A stretch of DNA of 64,000 bases from Stappia sp. WLB 29 (lineage in GTDB: Bacteria; Pseudomonadota; Alphaproteobacteria; Rhizobiales; Stappiaceae): positions 62,001 through 126,000 of the forward strand of contig NZ_JALBGD010000009.1 of NCBI RefSeq assembly GCF_023507705.1, given 5' to 3'. Below, piece after piece: positions 61,124 through 64,000 of the stretch; positions within the stretch are counted from its first letter, which is position 1, and every line of letters begins with the position of its first letter. The notes beneath the pieces are model-generated. The model saw nothing but the letters and a program-made list of their open reading frames with translations, made no database searches and was not told the origin of the DNA. A program made the translations under genes and the position numbers.

Positions 61124-62848
61124 ATGCGAAGGATGACCAGCGCCCTGCGGACAGTTTCCCTGTTCGTGTTGTTGATGACCTGCCCGCAGGTCGGACCCGG
61201 CGCCCTCGCCGCCCAGGACGGCATCTCCAGAACCGATGCGGCGGTGATGGCCGCAGCCCGTGCCGACGACCTCGACACGTTGAAAGAGCTCTCCGAGACA
61301 GGGCTGGACCTTGCCTCGGTGCAGCATGACGGAACCAATCTCGTGACGATCGCCGCCATGCGCGGCTCACCGGACACACTCGCGTTCCTCGCCGCACAGG
61401 GCGTCGATCTGAACCTGAAGGACACCGAAGGCTACACGCCGGTCATGCGGGCCCTGCAGCAGGCACGCGTGGACAACGCGCTGAAGCTCCAGGAACTCGG
61501 TGCCTCCCTCGAGGGCGTGACCGAGGACGGCTATTCGGTCAGGGTTCTCGCCGAAGTGGCCGGGCTGGAGAATTTCGGCCCCGAGCCTCCCCCACCCTCC
61601 TTACTGCTGTCTCCGGGTGCCGCCGATACGATCCTGCTCAAGGCAGCGGAATTCGGCGATCTCGACACTGTCCGCTTTGCTCTCGATCACGGCGCCAACG
61701 TCTCCGCAAGGGCCGCCAACGGATGGACGCCGCTGATGATCGCCGCCCTCGGCGGTCACGCGGACATCGTCCGTCATCTGGTGACGGCCGGGGCGGCAGG
61801 CGACGGGGACGGCCCGCTGCCCACCGTGGACGGCAAGATCGATGCCGTGGTCGCAGCTTTGGTCGGCGGCGCCAAGCGCGAAGAGAGCAGAGTCGACGAA
61901 CTCGTATGCGCCATCTCCGACACCAGGAACCTTGCCCGCGGCATGCCGCGATATCGCATGGTGGCGAGCAGGCTCGGCTACAGCGGTGCCTTCCTCGACA
62001 AGCATTTCCCGTCCGACGACCTGCCGCCGCTGGAAATCGACCTGCCCTATCCGCCGACGGGCGAGCCGGCCTCATGGCGCACCTTGCAGTCGGCGCTGCG
62101 CGACAAGGGGTTGTACCAGGGCGCCATCGACGGGGTTCCCGGCGACCAGACGTTGATTGCGCTGCACTACTACTTCCAGCCGCTGTTCGAGCGGCTTGTC
62201 CAGCGCTCGGCGACGGCGGCGGCCCGCGCGCTGGCTGCCAGGGCGAATGACAGCGCCTCTCCTTACGGTGAGGTCGGAACAGGCAACTCGGGCGAGCCGC
62301 TTTACGGCCAGAAATTCGGCTCCGCACTGAAATCGAGATATTTCGCCGAAGGGATAGACAGCTCCGGCAGCGCCACAGGCGACAAAGTCGTCGTCACTTA
62401 CGAGGGCGAGATCGATGGCCAGCAGCGGCGGATCCGTTTGCTGTTAGAGTCGGACAGTTCCGGATTTTACCAGTATTTCTATACCTATATTGCCGGTGGC
62501 TTCTTCTCGGCCCATATCCGGGCCAACTCGCTCACGCTAAATTTCTACGGCGAGCAGCCGAGAACCCGGCATGAGGTCAGCCTGAATCTGTCCGCCGGGT
62601 CGTGGATCGAGGTTCGCCCCCTTGCCGGAGCCAGTCTCAGCCCGTCTCGGCCTCTCCCCTGCCTGCCGCAGGATCCTGAGCCGATCAGTCTCGATTCTAC
62701 CTCCAGCACCGTCATTCTCGACGCATCGAACGATGCCCAGACAGAACCCCGCTCCCGGTTCCCTCGCATCGACGAGGAGCCGCCTGCGACCCAGGAGCCG
62801 GCCGGGAGCTCGCCCATCCAGGATGCCAGCGAGGCGTGGGAACGCTGA
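61124..62848 (+). CDS. Exported ankyrin-repeat protein with peptidoglycan-binding-like motif
   Basis: A 574-residue protein with a signal peptide (cleavage after A-L-A-A, about residue 30). Ankyrin-like repeats occur in two blocks: about 37-130 and 167-225 (N-G-W-T-P-L-M-I-A-A-L-G-G-H-A-D-I-V). Near residue 325, L-Q-S-A-L-R-D-K-G-L-Y-Q-G-A-I-D-G-V-P-G-D resembles PG_binding_1 units. A beta-rich region and Pro/Ser-rich tail follow. Secreted ankyrin proteins often bind other proteins in the envelope. It is cotranscribed with the preceding exported protein. Confidence 0.75.
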   Translation: MRRMTSALRTVSLFVLLMTCPQVGPGALAAQDGISRTDAAVMAAARADDLDTLKELSETGLDLASVQHDGTNLVTIAAMRGSPDTLAFLAAQGVDLNLKDTEGYTPVMRALQQARVDNALKLQELGASLEGVTEDGYSVRVLAEVAGLENFGPEPPPPSLLLSPGAADTILLKAAEFGDLDTVRFALDHGANVSARAANGWTPLMIAALGGHADIVRHLVTAGAAGDGDGPLPTVDGKIDAVVAALVGGAKREESRVDELVCAISDTRNLARGMPRYRMVASRLGYSGAFLDKHFPSDDLPPLEIDLPYPPTGEPASWRTLQSALRDKGLYQGAIDGVPGDQTLIALHYYFQPLFERLVQRSATAAARALAARANDSASPYGEVGTGNSGEPLYGQKFGSALKSRYFAEGIDSSGSATGDKVVVTYEGEIDGQQRRIRLLLESDSSGFYQYFYTYIAGGFFSAHIRANSLTLNFYGEQPRTRHEVSLNLSAGSWIEVRPLAGASLSPSRPLPCLPQDPEPISLDSTSSTVILDASNDAQTEPRSRFPRIDEEPPATQEPAGSSPIQDASEAWER

Positions 62849-62967
62849 CCGCAGTTGGTGACGCGTTCGAGCAGCGGCGCGTCTCTTTCTGGACCTCTCT
62901 TCTCGCGCACCCTGTCTTCGAGTTCGCAAAACGACCGGGCCATGGACGCCCGAAGTACCTGGACTGC

Positions 62968-62982
62968 GTTTGTCCGACAAAC
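62968..62982. promoter_or_regulatory. GntR-type operator 1 (GTTTGTC-C-GACAAAC)
   Basis: A perfect 15-base palindrome with a single central base. It shares the core TTTGTC-S-GACAAA with the second site 120 bases downstream and fits FadR-class GntR sites (TTGTCnGACAA). Confidence 0.65.
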
Positions 62983-63086
62983 CGGCAAAACACAAGATCA
63001 GTGCCGATCAGTCTCCTCTCGTCGGAAATCCGGAGGCGAAAGAGGCAGGAAATATCCGCTTGACGGTCAAAACCTGCTTATGCCAA

Positions 63087-63103
63087 CCTTTGTCGGACAA
63101 AGG
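63087..63103. promoter_or_regulatory. GntR-type operator 2 (CCTTTGTC-G-GACAAAGG)
   Basis: A perfect 17-base palindrome, 65 bases before the GntR start. Same core as operator 1. The 120-base centre-to-centre spacing could allow looping between bound dimers. Confidence 0.65.
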
Positions 63104-63167
63104 GACGAACTGATAAGGCGTGCCGCCAAGATGCGTGCCGCAGCCGTCCGGGAGGAGACGTTCAGCA

Positions 63168-63947
63168 ATGTCGGTGGCGGAGCCGGGTCGCTTCGAAAAG
63201 ATCAAGGTGCCGTCCGCCTACCAGATGGTCGCGGAGGCGATCGAGCGCGAGATCATGGCCGGGCGGCTGCGCCCGGGCGACGAGATCGGCACCGAGGCGG
63301 AACTGGTCCGCCAGTTCGGCGTCAACCGCTCGACGGTGCGCGAGGGCATCCGCCTGCTGGAGCAGGCAGGGCTCGTCCAGCGCGAGGCCGGTCGCAAGCT
63401 CTATGTCTGCCTTCCCCACTACCGCAAGCTGTCGGACCGCATGAGCCGCGCCCTGGTGCTGCATCAGGTGACCTTCCGCGAACTGTTCGAGGCGGCCGTG
63501 ATTCTCGAACTCGGGGTGATCGAGAGCGCCGTCGACGAGGCGACGGAAGAGGACCTTGCCGCCCTGGAGGCCAACCAGGCGATGGCCGAGGCGGCGCTGG
63601 ACGATCCGGTCCGCCTTGCCGGTCTCGACACGGAGTTTCACGCGCTGCTGGCCAAGGCCTCGCGCAATCGGGTGCTGGAACTGGCGCGCGAGCCGGCCGC
63701 ACTACTGTTCTTTCCCACCTCGGAGCTGATCTGCCGCCGGGTGCCGCAAGGCGCCGGCCGCATGGTCGCTGCCCACCGGCGGCTGATCGATGCCGTCGCC
63801 GCGCGCGACAAGGAGGAAGCGCGCTTGTGGATGCGGCGGCATGTGGTCGACTGGAAGCGCGGTTTCGAGCGCGCCGGCCGCGATATCGACGAGCCGGTGG
63901 AGAGCATCTTCGAGCGTCTGTCGGGGGTGAGGCAATACGCGTCGTGA
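63168..63947 (+). CDS. GntR-family regulator with FCD domain
   Basis: A 259-residue regulator: HTH at about 12-75 (E-A-E-L-V-R-Q-F-G-V-N-R-S-T-V-R-E-G-I-R-L-L-E-Q-A-G-L) and FCD domain with L-D-T-E-F-H-A-L-L and A-A-H-R-R-L-I. The ATG at 63168 has GGAGGAG upstream; longer frames lack a ribosome site. Two operators upstream suggest autoregulation. Its targets lie outside the window or are not identified. Confidence 0.88.
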   Translation: MSVAEPGRFEKIKVPSAYQMVAEAIEREIMAGRLRPGDEIGTEAELVRQFGVNRSTVREGIRLLEQAGLVQREAGRKLYVCLPHYRKLSDRMSRALVLHQVTFRELFEAAVILELGVIESAVDEATEEDLAALEANQAMAEAALDDPVRLAGLDTEFHALLAKASRNRVLELAREPAALLFFPTSELICRRVPQGAGRMVAAHRRLIDAVAARDKEEARLWMRRHVVDWKRGFERAGRDIDEPVESIFERLSGVRQYAS

Positions 63948-64000
63948 TCTGAGGTTTTCCGGCCCTGGAGGGGGCCGCCGGCCGAGACCGGAAAGACAAA

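Larger units (their letters stand above)
62849..63167. other. 319-bp intergenic region with two GntR-type operators
   Basis: No gene is supported. It holds two palindromes with the same core TTTGTCSGACAAA, at 62968-62982 and 63087-63103, and the promoter of the downstream GntR gene. Confidence 0.6.

Overview
The window is high-GC, densely coded DNA that looks like an alphaproteobacterial chromosome of the Rhizobiales/Hyphomicrobiales type. This rests on the gene families seen (NnrU, an ars operon with an aquaglyceroporin, tctCBA, many GntR/FCD and LysR regulators) and on housekeeping genes (bamB, guaA, guaB, rlmE, rsmB-like, ppx). Genus-level placement is not possible from inspection. No phage, CRISPR array or complete insertion sequence was seen.

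Layout. 0-3 kb: a BamB-like lipoprotein and its YfgM-like TPR partner, then NnrU. 3-6 kb: a PilZ protein, an EamA exporter, and a nitroreductase divergent from a LysR gene. 6-9 kb: a minus-strand arsenic operon (arsR, thioredoxin-type arsC, aquaglyceroporin, MFS). 9-15 kb: a small Cys protein coupled to a methyltransferase, an Asp/Glu racemase-like protein, an XRE-cupin regulator, a copper pair (DUF2946-like and PCuAC), and a nucleoside-recognition membrane protein divergent from an Lrp gene.

15-28.3 kb: a large catabolic and transport cluster. A six-gene minus-strand operon carries an amino-acid-type ABC permease, a DapA-family aldolase/lyase, a 969-residue flavoenzyme that fuses three modules usually made as separate subunits, the ABC ATPase, a dihydropyrimidinase-family hydrolase and a DUF3830 protein. 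The matching Tat-exported binding protein lies 3 kb away on the plus strand, followed by an aspartate dehydrogenase-like gene and an M20-like gene. A phosphotriesterase-family gene and two divergent GntR regulators sit between. A near-identical 20-bp element (TGGTATACCG-N3-TAATACA) lies upstream of both arms and ties them into one regulon. The substrate is unknown.

28.3-41.6 kb: a CPA2 antiporter coupled to a small excisionase-type HTH gene, a tandem universal stress protein with an FNR-like box, RidA coupled to a truncated flavoenzyme tail, small membrane proteins, a YciF-like ferritin-fold protein, a tctCBA tricarboxylate transporter with a ThDP enzyme and a divergent GntR regulator, and a TIGR02588/TIGR02587 pair.

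41.8-49.9 kb: an apparently acquired segment bounded by insertion-sequence scars on one side and the 3' end of guaA on the other. It holds pirin, an MFS transporter, LysR, and an alcohol dehydrogenase, MBL hydrolase and aldehyde dehydrogenase set.

49.9-59.2 kb: core genes (guaA, TPR protein, RsmB-family methyltransferase, guaB, rlmE, ppx/gppA). 59.6-64 kb: tRNA-Gln(CUG), two exported proteins of unknown function (one with ankyrin-like repeats plus a peptidoglycan-binding-like motif) and a GntR regulator with two matching palindromic operators upstream.
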